Part shown: one piece after another, positions 15,625 through 26,347 of the stretch | Position numbering within the stretch: the first letter of the stretch is position 1 | How the letters are laid out: each line of letters opens with the position of its first letter | Assembly (NCBI GenBank): GCA_012719395.1 | Contig: JAAYAL010000055.1 | Span: 1-41,701 of the forward strand | From: Gaiellales bacterium | Lineage (GTDB): Bacteria > Actinomycetota > Thermoleophilia > RBG-16-64-13 | Reading direction: 5' to 3' | Length of the DNA stretch: 41,701 bases | Made by a program: the position numbers and the translations under genes | Notes under the pieces: model-generated | Seen by the model: only the letters and a program-made list of their open reading frames with translations | Database searches by the model: none | What the model was told of the DNA's origin: nothing

Positions 15625-15660
15625 GCCACCCGGGTGCGGTCGGCGGCATCGCTGCTGCGG

Positions 15661-15689
15661 CGGGCCGGGCGGCTGCGCCGCTCGGCCCG
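15661..15689. terminator. GC-rich hairpin between gdhA and a convergent pseudogene
   Basis: GGGCCGGGCGGC-TGC-GCCGCTCGGCCC (12 bp with one G-T pair, plus an outer C-G) lies 37 nt after the gdhA stop. The tail (GCGCCCCCTTCG) is not T-rich, so termination efficiency is doubtful. Confidence 0.45.
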
Positions 15690-15700
15690 CGCCCCCTTCG

Positions 15701-16055
15701 TCACGTGGCGGCGGCTGGAAACCCCAGCGGGATGAGGTAGAGAGGGGCCTCGCAGCCGAGCAGACGCAGGAGTTGGGCCAGGCGATGGTCGGAGAAGGCT
15801 CCCACGGGGACGCTTCCCAGCCCCAGGGCCACCGCCTGAAGCTGGACGTTCTGAGCGGCATGCCCGGCTTCCAAGTGGACGTAGCGCCGCCCAGAGGCGG
15901 ATGTGGGGTGACGGCTCGGAGGGCGTCCCTGCATCACTTCTGCCCTGGGGCCCCAACGGGGACGGTGGCGGGGTGCCGCATGACGCGAGGCACACGCCGA
16001 GCAGCGTGGCGGCGATGGCGGCGGCCACGGTGGATGGGATGGTGGCACAGCTCAT
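15701..16055 (-). pseudogene. Decayed lipoprotein SagB-type nitroreductase
   Basis: Two pieces of one gene are visible in different frames. The 5' piece starts at ATG 16055 behind AGGAGAA and encodes a lipoprotein signal (MSCATIPST, then AATLLGVCLASC with Cys after the signal, followed by a Pro-rich stretch). About 90 bases later the +1 frame continues as RYVHLEAGHAAQNVQLQ, ALGLGSVPVGAF and APLYLIPLGFP to a TGA at 15701. That is the C-terminal third of SagB/ThcOx-type FMN nitroreductases. The core of roughly 150 residues with the FMN-binding Arg/Ser region is missing. A frameshift plus an internal deletion explain this, so no functional enzyme is expected. Confidence 0.7.
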
Positions 16056-16208
16056 GGCTTCTCCTGGGGATTTCTTGTGCAGGGTGAACATCTGGTGCGT
16101 GAACGGTGCCCCCGTTGCCTGCTTTCTGCCCAGTTGGCGCCGATACTACCGCCCGAGACGCCGTCGCGCCGCTTTCACGCCCCGACCGGATACGGTAGGA
16201 TTGGTTGA

Positions 16209-16238
16209 CCTTTAATCGAGCCCCGTGAGGCCGAAAGG
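16209..16238 (+). promoter_or_regulatory. PyrR-binding hairpin overlapping the carB Shine-Dalgarno
   Basis: The RNA folds as a lower stem CCUUU/AAAGG (16209-16213 with 16234-16238), a 5'-side internal bulge AAU, a CG/CG pair, a single bulged A, a GCC/GGC stem and the hexaloop CCGUGA (16223-16228). Known PyrR-binding loops have a lower stem, a purine-rich 5' bulge, an upper stem and a CNGNGA hexaloop; this element matches each part. The 3' arm AAAGG is the best Shine-Dalgarno for carB (ATG 16254), so PyrR-UMP binding would block ribosome access. pyrR itself is not in the window. Confidence 0.7.
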
Positions 16239-16253
16239 AAGAGTGGGTGACGT

Positions 16254-19628
<3,375 letters not shown>

Positions 19629-19639
19629 GGGATTCGCCA

Positions 19640-20563
19640 GTGCCAACCGTACGGCAGCCGGCGCTGAGGCTGGGGGAGGTGGTGTTCTGTTGTGAGGCGG
19701 GCGCCTTCTCACGCGTGAGGGTGGAGGTGCCGGGCTGGGCGCCGGCGCGGCCCGGTCAGTTCGCGATGCTGCATGTGGAAGGTTCCGCCCGCTTCCTGGC
19801 CCGACCGTTCAGCCTGTCTGATGAAGAGCCGCGGGGCGCCGGCGCCGTCCTGACTTTTGTTGTGGCCCCAGTGGGGCCGGCCAGCCAGGAACTGGCCAAT
19901 CTGCGCCCCGGTGCGCGCCTGTCCGTCTTGGGCCCGCTGGGCCGGGGTTTCGATCTGGAGGAGATCCTGGCGCCGGCGCCGGCGCGTGGCGCCTGTCCGG
20001 CGGCACTCGCCGGTTCTCCGCGGCGCCGCCTGGTGATCGTGGCCGGCGGCGTGGGTATCGCTCCCTTCCCGCTGCTTTTGCGGACGCTGGCGCAGGGCGG
20101 AGGTGGCGGGCGCTCCGCTCCGGTGTGCACGAGAACACCGTTGCTGCTGTGCGGGTTTCGTGACCAGGCGCAGGCCGAAGCCGTGAGCGTACTGCAGGAA
20201 GGCACGGAGGAACTGCGGCGTGCAGGCATGGGGAGCGGTCTCCTCTGCGCCACTGACGACGGCAGCGTGGGATTCCACGGCCCGGTGACGGAGCTGCTCC
20301 GGCGTGAGGTGTCGTCGGGGGATAGGGTGGTGGCATGCGGACCGCCCGCCATGTGCCGGGCGGTCTGGGGGCTCTGCCGGGGCATCTCTGATGTGCAGTG
20401 CTGGTTCAGTCTGGAGGCGCGCATGGCCTGTGGGGTGGGCTCGTGTCACGGCTGTGTCATCCCGCTGGCGGATGGCAGCCTGGCCAAGGTTTGCCGGCGT
20501 GGCCCGGTGCTCCGCGGGGAGGAAGCCTTCGGGGAGGTGGAACATGATCTTCTCACCCGATAA
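19640..20563 (+). CDS. pyrK: Dihydroorotate dehydrogenase electron transfer subunit
   Basis: Passes electrons from dihydroorotate oxidation on PyrD to NAD+. The 307-residue protein has an FAD domain with FLARPFSLSDEE, an NAD-binding segment IVAGGVGIAPFPLLLRTL, and a C-terminal 2Fe-2S site: C-GVGS-C-HG-C followed by the last Cys in KVCRRGPVL. A low-complexity insertion (APAPARGACPAALAGSPRRR) lies between the FAD and NAD parts. Start is GTG 19640, 11 nt after carB. It overlaps pyrD by 20 nt, consistent with equal expression of the two subunits of a class 1B enzyme. Confidence 0.93.
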   Translation: MPTVRQPALRLGEVVFCCEAGAFSRVRVEVPGWAPARPGQFAMLHVEGSARFLARPFSLSDEEPRGAGAVLTFVVAPVGPASQELANLRPGARLSVLGPLGRGFDLEEILAPAPARGACPAALAGSPRRRLVIVAGGVGIAPFPLLLRTLAQGGGGGRSAPVCTRTPLLLCGFRDQAQAEAVSVLQEGTEELRRAGMGSGLLCATDDGSVGFHGPVTELLRREVSSGDRVVACGPPAMCRAVWGLCRGISDVQCWFSLEARMACGVGSCHGCVIPLADGSLAKVCRRGPVLRGEEAFGEVEHDLLTR

Positions 20564-21644
20564 CGGCGCCCTTTCGTCCTGCCTCCCGCCGGGCACCGAA
20601 CCGGGCGGCCCACTCACCACCCAGCTGGGGCCGCTGACGCTGGCGCATCCGCTCATCAATGCCTCCGGCACCTTCGACCTACTGGAGGCGGCCGAGGTCC
20701 TGGGACAGGAGTTCGTGGCGCGGCCGCCGGTTGCGGCCTACGTTCCCAAGACGGTGACGCTCCACGCCCGGCGCGGCAACGAGCCGCCGCGCCTGGTGGA
20801 GACGGCCTCGGGCTTGATGAACTCCATTGGGCTCCCCAATCAGGGGGTGGAGGAGTTCTGCCGTCACGATCTCCCGCGTCTACTGGGCCTGCCTTGTCCC
20901 CTCATCGTCAATGTGGCCGGGTTCACGCCGGAGGAGTACGTGCTGGCCGTCGAGCGCCTGCGGTGGGCACTCGACGAGGCCTTAGGCGTGTACGGGAGTG
21001 CGTGCGCAGCGTCATCACCGTCCGCCGCACCGTACGTCGCCGGACGGGATGAAGCGGCTCGCCCCAAACCGGCTTGGGCCTGGCGGGTGGGACTGGAGGT
21101 CAACATCTCGTGTCCCAACGTGCACTCGGGTTGCATGTCCATCGGCACCGACCCGGACGAGACATTCGCCCTCCTGCGGGCTCTGCGCGAAGTCTGGCCG
21201 GAGCCGGCGTTGCTCGTCGCCAAGCTGACGCCCAACGTGACGGATATCCAGGCCGTGGCCGAGGCGGCGGAACGCGGCGGCGCCGGGGCGCTGGCGTTGG
21301 TGAACACCTTCAAAGGCTTGGTGCTTGATCCGGTGAGCCTGCGTCCGCTGCTTGGTGGGGTCACCGGGGGGTTGTCCGGGCCGGCCATCAAGCCCTTGGC
21401 CCTGCGCGCGGTCTTCGAGGTGAGGCAGCGGGTCGGGATCCCGTTGATAGGCATTGGTGGGGTGGAAACCGTGGTGGACGTGGTGGATTTCCTGGCGGCG
21501 GGGGCGTCCGTGGTGGCCGTGGGTGCTGCGGGCTTTCGCGACCCTTGCTTGCCCGCACGCCTGGCCGGCGAACTGGGAGAACAGCTTCGCCGGAGGTCAC
21601 TGTCTTTGGCCGAGTTGATCGGCGTGGCGCATGCCGCCGGTTGA
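20544..21644 (+). CDS. pyrD: Dihydroorotate dehydrogenase, class 1B catalytic subunit
   Basis: Fourth step of pyrimidine synthesis, dihydroorotate to orotate on FMN. The start is ATG 20544, after GGGGAGG, inside the end of pyrK. Visible are PLINASGTFD, KTVTLHARRGNEPPRL, the NSIGLPNQG segment, the active-site Cys190 in NISCPNVHSG, KLTPNVTDI, NTFKGL, and the FMN phosphate loops GGLSGPAIKPLALRAV and IGIGGVET. At 366 residues it is some 50-60 longer than usual. The extra comes from an N-terminal tail and an insertion of about 35 low-complexity residues (SACAASSPSAAPYVAG and following) just before the Cys loop. Confidence 0.95.
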   Translation: MIFSPDNGALSSCLPPGTEPGGPLTTQLGPLTLAHPLINASGTFDLLEAAEVLGQEFVARPPVAAYVPKTVTLHARRGNEPPRLVETASGLMNSIGLPNQGVEEFCRHDLPRLLGLPCPLIVNVAGFTPEEYVLAVERLRWALDEALGVYGSACAASSPSAAPYVAGRDEAARPKPAWAWRVGLEVNISCPNVHSGCMSIGTDPDETFALLRALREVWPEPALLVAKLTPNVTDIQAVAEAAERGGAGALALVNTFKGLVLDPVSLRPLLGGVTGGLSGPAIKPLALRAVFEVRQRVGIPLIGIGGVETVVDVVDFLAAGASVVAVGAAGFRDPCLPARLAGELGEQLRRRSLSLAELIGVAHAAG

Positions 21645-21671
21645 GGGCGCCCTGCATGTCCCGCCTGTGGC

Positions 21672-21677
21672 TATAAT
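21672..21677 (+). promoter_or_regulatory. TATAAT -10 box for a leaderless mihF transcript
   Basis: Perfect TATAAT ending 6 nt before the ATG at 21684, so the predicted transcription start coincides with the start codon. The -35 position (about 21649-21654) is a poor match. No Shine-Dalgarno is possible, giving a leaderless mRNA. Confidence 0.55.
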
Positions 21678-21683
21678 GGCTCT

Positions 21684-22010
21684 ATGGAATCCGCCGCCTA
21701 TTCCAGCACACCGGAGCGCAGCCGCCAGCAACGCCTGGAGGCGTTGGCGCGGGCCAATGAGATCCGGATTCAGCGCTCGGAGCTCAAGCGCAGCCTCCGC
21801 AACGGGGCGGAGAGGTTGGAGGGGCTGATCCTTGATCCCCCGGAGTTCCTTCACTCCGCCAAGGTGGCAGAGCTGCTGATGTCCGTGCCAAAAGTTGGTC
21901 CGGTGAGGGCGGCCAAGATCCTGGAGCAGTGCCGGGTGAGCCCGTCGAAGACCGTGATTGGCCTGACACCGCGGCAGCGGCGCGAGCTGCTGGAAGTCCT
22001 CGGAGCTTAG
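21684..22010 (+). CDS. mihF: Actinobacterial integration host factor, mIHF
   Basis: Small basic nucleoid-associated protein of the actinobacterial mIHF family (unrelated to HU/IHF of other bacteria). The 108 residues include a helical N-terminus (RQQRLEALARANEIRIQRSELKRSL), LLMSVPKVGPVRAAKILEQCRVSPSKT, a helix-two-turn-helix DNA-binding element, and LTPRQRRELLEVL at the C-terminus. In Mycobacterium and Streptomyces the gene also precedes gmk and rpoZ, so the neighbourhood is conserved. It has its own -10 box 6 nt before ATG, so it can be expressed separately from carB-pyrK-pyrD. Its presence is the clearest taxonomic marker in the window. Confidence 0.93.
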   Translation: MESAAYSSTPERSRQQRLEALARANEIRIQRSELKRSLRNGAERLEGLILDPPEFLHSAKVAELLMSVPKVGPVRAAKILEQCRVSPSKTVIGLTPRQRRELLEVLGA

Positions 22011-22039
22011 CGGGAAGCGCGTAGGCGGAGCAGACGGCC

Positions 22040-22633
22040 ATACCCAAGCTCATTGTGATCTCCGGTCCCTCGGGAGCAGGCAAGGGTACTCTCATCCGCG
22101 CGGCGGCACCTCACTTCGATCGCCTCCTGATCTCGGTGTCGGCCACTACCCGGGCACGCCGTGCCGGTGAACGGGAGGGCAGGGACTACCGGTTCATGAG
22201 TCGCGCTGACTTCCTGAGGAGAGTGGAGGAGGGGCAGTTCCTGGAGTGGGCCGAGTTCGGCGGCAACTTGTACGGCACACCGGCGGACTTCGTGGATGCG
22301 GGCCTCGAGGCAGGCAACGATGTGATCCTGGAAATAGAGCTCAAGGGAGCCCGCCAAGTGCGTGCGCGGCGTCCCCAAGCTGTGTCCATCTTCATCCAGC
22401 CACCGAGCCTGGCGGAACTGGAGCGCCGCCTTCGGCTGAGGAACACCGAGAACGAGGAGGAGATCCACCGCCGTATTGAGCACGCCCGAGAGGAATTGGA
22501 TGCTCTGCAGGCTGATCTACTTCGGGCGGAGCGCGATTTTCACTATGTTATAGTGAACGCCGATGTGGAGCTGGCTGCTGAGGCGCTTCGCTCGACCATC
22601 GAAGAAATCCGGGCCAACGATCCAGCAAGGTGA
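22040..22633 (+). CDS. gmk: Guanylate kinase, apparently from an ATA start
   Basis: Phosphorylates GMP to GDP. The P-loop GPSGAGKGT, the GMP-binding ATTRARRAGEREGRDY and the GGNLYGTP segment are intact; the full protein would be 197 residues. Homologues normally begin with a short M-x-K-L-I-V-I-SGPSG strand. Here that strand is encoded from ATA at 22040 (then PKLIVISGPSG), 9 nt after GGCGGAG (22024-22030). The only standard start, GTG 22055, has no ribosome site and would delete the first core beta-strand. I therefore annotate ATA as the start, with GTG as the fallback. It sits between mihF and rpoZ as in other actinobacteria. Confidence 0.9.
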   Translation: MPKLIVISGPSGAGKGTLIRAAAPHFDRLLISVSATTRARRAGEREGRDYRFMSRADFLRRVEEGQFLEWAEFGGNLYGTPADFVDAGLEAGNDVILEIELKGARQVRARRPQAVSIFIQPPSLAELERRLRLRNTENEEEIHRRIEHAREELDALQADLLRAERDFHYVIVNADVELAAEALRSTIEEIRANDPAR

Positions 22634-22640
22634 CAGCCGC

Positions 22641-22907
22641 ATGAACAGACCCACCGTGGACGAGATCCTCCAGGGGCTCCGCAGCACCCTGTCTCCCGAC
22701 GACCCGGAGCAGCCCAATCGCTACACTGCGGTCATTGTGAGCGCCAAGAGAGCGCGACAGATCAATACCTACTATCGCAGCCTGGGTGAAGGCGGGGGTT
22801 TCGAGGAACTGGCGGCTCCCCTTCTGCCGGGCGACTCGCGGAACCTGCTGAGCGTCGCCATGGAAGAGGTTGCCAAGGGGGAAATCTCTTACCGGCTCCG
22901 CTCCTAG
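22641..22907 (+). CDS. rpoZ: RNA polymerase omega subunit
   Basis: Omega supports folding and assembly of the beta' subunit. The 88-residue protein has PTVDEILQGLRS at the N-terminus, NRYTAVIVSAKRARQINTYY, the conserved omega core helix, and EEVAKGEISYRLRS at the C-terminus. ATG 22641 lies 7 nt after the gmk stop with AAGGTGA upstream; an earlier in-frame ATG at 22563 would overlap gmk. The gmk-rpoZ-coaBC order is common in actinobacteria and firmicutes. Confidence 0.93.
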   Translation: MNRPTVDEILQGLRSTLSPDDPEQPNRYTAVIVSAKRARQINTYYRSLGEGGGFEELAAPLLPGDSRNLLSVAMEEVAKGEISYRLRS

Positions 22908-22925
22908 CCGAGTCGACCTGAGCCC

Positions 22926-24155
22926 ATGGTCGCCAAGCAGGCCACGGTTCTCCTGGGAGTAAGCGGGGGGATCGCTGTCTACAAAGCTGTGGAATTGCTG
23001 CGCTTGTTCCAGCGGGCGGGGATGGACGTAAGGGTCATCATGACCCAGAAGGCCACGGAGTTCGTGGGCCCCATGACCTTCCAGACTCTCTCCGGTTTCC
23101 AGGTGCGCCTTGATAATGACGGCGGGCTGCGGCAGGACTCCACCATCACCCACATCGAAGAGGGGAACCTGGCGGACATCATGGTGATCGCTCCCGCCAC
23201 TGCCAATACCCTGGGCAAGATGGCGCAGGGTATCGCGGACAACCTGCTCACCACCACCTACATGGCCTTCAGCAACACGGTGGTGGTGGCGCCCGCCATG
23301 AACACCAACATGTGGGCTCATCCCGCTATGCAGCGCAACATGGACGTCCTGCGGGCGGACGGGGTGTACGTGGTGGAGCCTGGCACCGGGGAGTTGGCCT
23401 GCGGCGTGTACGGGTCGGGACGCATGGCGGAGCCTGACAGCATCCTGGCCGCGGTCAAGCTGCGGTTGCAGGTGGACCGGAAGACGGACCTGCGTGGCCT
23501 GCGCGTGCTCATCACCGCCGGTGGGACCCGGGAACCCATCGACTCCGTGCGCTATATCGGCAACCGCAGCTCCGGCAAGATGGGCTATGCGCTGGCTCGT
23601 GCCGCACATGATCGCGGGGCCTCCGTGGAGCTCGTCAAAGCCAACATAGACCTTCCGCGGGCGCCGGGCGTGCGGGAGACGGACGCGCCTACGGCGGACG
23701 AGATGTATCGCACCGTCATGGACCGTCTGCCGGATTACGACATCCTGATCATGGCCGCCGCCGTGGCGGACTACAAGCTGGATCGCAACCCGCAGGACGG
23801 CAAGATCTCCAAGAGCCGCGATGATCTCAACGTCTGCCTGCAACCCACCACCGACATCCTGCTGCAGGCTTCCACCATCAAACGCCACGACCAATACGTG
23901 GTGGGCTTCGCGGCGGAGTACGGGCCGGAAGCGGTGGCGCGCGCCCGCGGCAAGATGGAGCGCAAGCGCCTGGACATGATCGTTTTCAACGATATCGCCC
24001 GGCGCGATATCGGTTTCAGCTCCGACTACAACGAGGTCACCATCTTGACACCGGTGGGGGAGACCAGGGTGGAACGGGCGCCCAAGGAGACCATCGCCGA
24101 GATCATCCTGGACAATATCGCCCGCGGCATCAAGCAGAAGCGCACCGCCTCTTAA
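22926..24155 (+). CDS. coaBC: Bifunctional phosphopantothenoylcysteine decarboxylase / phosphopantothenate-cysteine ligase
   Basis: Second and third steps of coenzyme A synthesis from pantothenate. Residues about 1-180 are the FMN-dependent CoaC half: GVSGGIAVYKAVEL, the active-site His in THIEEGNLADIMVIAPATANT, the substrate clamp APAMNTNMW and the catalytic Cys in ELACGVYGSGRM. Residues about 195-400 are the CTP-dependent CoaB half: ITAGGTREPIDSVRYIGNRSSGKMG, MAAAVADYK and MIVFNDI. The 409-residue length is normal. The gene starts 19 nt after rpoZ and is the last conserved gene of this block. Confidence 0.95.
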   Translation: MVAKQATVLLGVSGGIAVYKAVELLRLFQRAGMDVRVIMTQKATEFVGPMTFQTLSGFQVRLDNDGGLRQDSTITHIEEGNLADIMVIAPATANTLGKMAQGIADNLLTTTYMAFSNTVVVAPAMNTNMWAHPAMQRNMDVLRADGVYVVEPGTGELACGVYGSGRMAEPDSILAAVKLRLQVDRKTDLRGLRVLITAGGTREPIDSVRYIGNRSSGKMGYALARAAHDRGASVELVKANIDLPRAPGVRETDAPTADEMYRTVMDRLPDYDILIMAAAVADYKLDRNPQDGKISKSRDDLNVCLQPTTDILLQASTIKRHDQYVVGFAAEYGPEAVARARGKMERKRLDMIVFNDIARRDIGFSSDYNEVTILTPVGETRVERAPKETIAEIILDNIARGIKQKRTAS

Positions 24156-24165
24156 GCAGGCAGGG

Positions 24166-25023
24166 ATGACCGGCGGTAGCATGGCCGCCTTCCGGCGGGA
24201 GGTGTGGGCTTTCTACCGGAAAGGGAGGCGCTCCTTTCCCTGGCGCGATACCTTTGATCCCTATGCCATCCTGGTGAGCGAGTTCATGCTGCAGCAGACC
24301 CAGGTGCAGCGGGTGGTGACCGCCTACCCCGGCTTCTTGGGACGCTTCCCATCGCTGGAGGCGCTGGCGGCGGGCTCGCTGGAGGAGGTGCTGGAGCGGT
24401 GGGGCCGCTTGGGCTACTCGCGGCGGGCGCTGTATCTGCACCGTACGGCCTGTCATATCATGGACCGCTTCCACGGAGTTCTACCTGGAACAGCCCGGGA
24501 GTTGCAGGCCTTGCCCGGGGTGGGCCCGGCCACTGCGGCGGCCGTGGCGGCCTTCGCCTTCGGGGAGCCGACCGTTCTCTTGGAGACCAACGTCCGCTCC
24601 GCCTTCATCCGCCATTTCTTCCCGGGCCGTGAACTGGTGGCCGATGCCGCGTTGCGCCCCTTGGTGGCAGAGGCAGTGGATCGTGACAACCCGCGGGACT
24701 GGTACTACGCACTCATGGACTTGGGGGCCTTTCTGAAACAGATGGATCGCGGTCTCACCCGACGGGCGGCCGCCTACCGGACGCAGTCTGCCTTTCAGGG
24801 GAGCCGCCGTGCCCTGCGGGCGGCAGTGGTGCGGGAGGTGTTGGGAGGTCGAGGCGGCCGGGAGCAGCTGGAGGAGCTGTGCGCCGACTTCGGCGGGAGC
24901 GGGCAACGTGCCGAGGCCCAGCCGAGGGGAGGGCACACGCCGGAGATGCTGGCCGAGGTCTTGGGGGAACTGGAGAGCGAAGGGTTTCTGCGGGCCGAGG
25001 GGGACGGCTACCGCATTGCATGA
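24166..25023 (+). CDS. MutY-like HhH-GPD adenine glycosylase lacking the iron-sulfur cluster
   Basis: Base-excision repair glycosylase, likely removing A opposite 8-oxoG. It has the MutY signature FPWRDTFDPYAILVSEFMLQQTQV with catalytic Glu39, the helix-hairpin-helix LPGVGPATAAAVAAFAFG, and Asp185 in MDLGAF. In standard MutY the segment after MDLGA runs into four cysteines of a 4Fe-4S cluster; here it reads FLKQMDRGLTRRAAAYRTQ, with no cysteine. The 285-residue length also lacks the MutT-like 8-oxoG domain; instead there is a winged-helix-like C-terminus (GHTPEMLAEVLGELESEGFLR). Cluster-less MutY relatives are known, so it is probably functional. It starts 10 nt after coaBC. Confidence 0.85.
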   Translation: MTGGSMAAFRREVWAFYRKGRRSFPWRDTFDPYAILVSEFMLQQTQVQRVVTAYPGFLGRFPSLEALAAGSLEEVLERWGRLGYSRRALYLHRTACHIMDRFHGVLPGTARELQALPGVGPATAAAVAAFAFGEPTVLLETNVRSAFIRHFFPGRELVADAALRPLVAEAVDRDNPRDWYYALMDLGAFLKQMDRGLTRRAAAYRTQSAFQGSRRALRAAVVREVLGGRGGREQLEELCADFGGSGQRAEAQPRGGHTPEMLAEVLGELESEGFLRAEGDGYRIA

Positions 25024-25025
25024 GA

Positions 25026-25056
25026 AAAGCCGGAGAGTGGGCGGCCCGCCGGCTTT
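25026..25056. terminator. Hairpin terminator between mutY-like gene and rpoD
   Basis: AAAGCCGG and CCGGCTTT (8 bp) enclose a 15-nt loop with an inner GGC/GCC. On the minus strand the stem is followed by TTTTCTC, a good U tract, so it serves rpoD (stop at 25096) and can also end the plus-strand transcript. Confidence 0.65.
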
Positions 25057-25095
25057 CGCAATCACTGCTGGGGCAGTTGAGGCTCTCTACTGGGG

Positions 25096-26187
25096 CTAGG
25101 CGGTCTCCCGCATGGCTTGGATCTCGTGGGCCGCCTTGATTTGCTCCAGGGCCTTGGCCTCTATCTGCCGTATCCTCTCCCGGCTGACGTTGAAGCGGGA
25201 GCTGACCTCCGCCAGCGTGCGCGGATGCTCGCCCTTCAGGCCGAAACGGAGCTCCACCACCTTGCGTTCACGCTCATCCATCCCACGCAGGACTTTCTGC
25301 AGGCTCTCCCGCGCGATGATGCTTGATACTACCTCCGCCGGGTCAGGAGTGGTGCTGTTCTCAATGAAGTCACCCAACTCCGCGTCATCCTCATCCCCGA
25401 TTGGAGTCTCCAACGAGGTGGTGCGCTGAGCAATCTTGCGCATCTCCCTGATCTCCTCCAACTCCACGTTGAGCTCCGCGGCCAGATCATCATCCGTGGG
25501 CTCTTTCCCCGTTTCCTGCAGGATGCGACGCTCAGTGCGTACCATCTTGTTGATGCGCTCGATCATGTGCACGGGGATGCGGATGTTGCGGTCCTGATTG
25601 GCGATGGCACGCGTGATAGCCTGGCGGATCCACCAGGTGGCATAGGTGGAGAACTTGAAGCCCTTGCGATAGTCGAACTTCTCCACTGCCCGAATGAGGC
25701 CGGTGTTGCCCTCCTGAATCAGGTCCAGAAGATCCATGTCCTGGGTGTAGTAGTTCTTGGCAATGGAGATGACCAGGCGCAAATTGGATTGGATCATGCG
25801 GTCCTTGGCAGGTTTGTCTCCAGCTTCGATCCTCTTGGCCAGCCGGATCTCCTCGTCTTTGGTGAGGAGCGGGATCTCTCCGGCCTCCTTCAGATACAGC
25901 CGCAGCGGGTCATGTGTCACCGTGTCCACGGAAAGATCAAGGGCCGGCTCGGCCGATTCCAGCCGCCCGTGCTCCACGGGGCTCTGATCGTAGACCTCAA
26001 CGCTCAGATCGAAGAGTTGCCCGTACAGATCCTCTATGGCATCGGTGGAAAGGTCGTATTCCTCCACCATGCCCATGATTTCATCGGTAGTGACGAAGCC
26101 ACGTTCCTGGCCGGCGAGGACAAGATCCTGAACATCCAGGATTGGGCGTTCCTCCACGGCGGTGATATCAGACTTGTCAACCGTCAT
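25096..26187 (-). CDS. rpoD: Primary RNA polymerase sigma factor (sigma-70 / SigA)
   Basis: A 363-residue primary sigma factor, similar in length to Bacillus SigA. It shows a short region 1.1 (about 1-90), region 1.2 [16 protein letters not shown], region 2 with the core-binding [33 protein letters not shown] and the -10 recognition helix [20 protein letters not shown], region 3, and region 4.2 [27 protein letters not shown], the -35 recognition helix. It is transcribed alone. The promoter 160-190 bp upstream contains a perfect LexA-type box inside its spacer (26355-26368), suggesting SOS control, as known for the E. coli rpsU-dnaG-rpoD operon. Confidence 0.95.
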   Translation of the reverse strand: MTVDKSDITAVEERPILDVQDLVLAGQERGFVTTDEIMGMVEEYDLSTDAIEDLYGQLFDLSVEVYDQSPVEHGRLESAEPALDLSVDTVTHDPLRLYLKEAGEIPLLTKDEEIRLAKRIEAGDKPAKDRMIQSNLRLVISIAKNYYTQDMDLLDLIQEGNTGLIRAVEKFDYRKGFKFSTYATWWIRQAITRAIANQDRNIRIPVHMIERINKMVRTERRILQETGKEPTDDDLAAELNVELEEIREMRKIAQRTTSLETPIGDEDDAELGDFIENSTTPDPAEVVSSIIARESLQKVLRGMDERERKVVELRFGLKGEHPRTLAEVSSRFNVSRERIRQIEAKALEQIKAAHEIQAMRETA

Positions 26188-26266
26188 AGCTATGCTCTAC
26201 CATCCCTTACCCATTGTGCTCCGGAACGCCCGCCGCTCCCTGCGTCGGGCGCAAGACAACCTGCAC

Positions 26267-26272
26267 ATTGTA
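26267..26272 (-). promoter_or_regulatory. Second TACAAT -10 box for rpoD
   Basis: Minus-strand TACAAT (26272 to 26267) about 80 nt upstream of the rpoD ATG. The -35 (TAGGAA) is weak. It lies 5 bp downstream of the inverted repeat at 26278-26303, so it could be a LexA-independent promoter for rpoD. Confidence 0.4.
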
Positions 26273-26277
26273 CTACG

Positions 26278-26303
26278 AGCCAGGCTGGATTCCTAGCCTG
26301 GCT
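26278..26303. repeat. 9-bp inverted repeat in the rpoD leader
   Basis: AGCCAGGCT (26278-26286) and AGCCTGGCT (26295-26303) are perfect arms around GGATTCCT. In RNA from the distal rpoD promoter it would form a stable hairpin. There is no U tract on either side, so an operator or leader structure is more likely than a terminator. Confidence 0.5.
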
Positions 26304-26347
26304 TCTAAGCTAAGTCTACCTACTATCGCCCATGAACCCCTAAGGGT

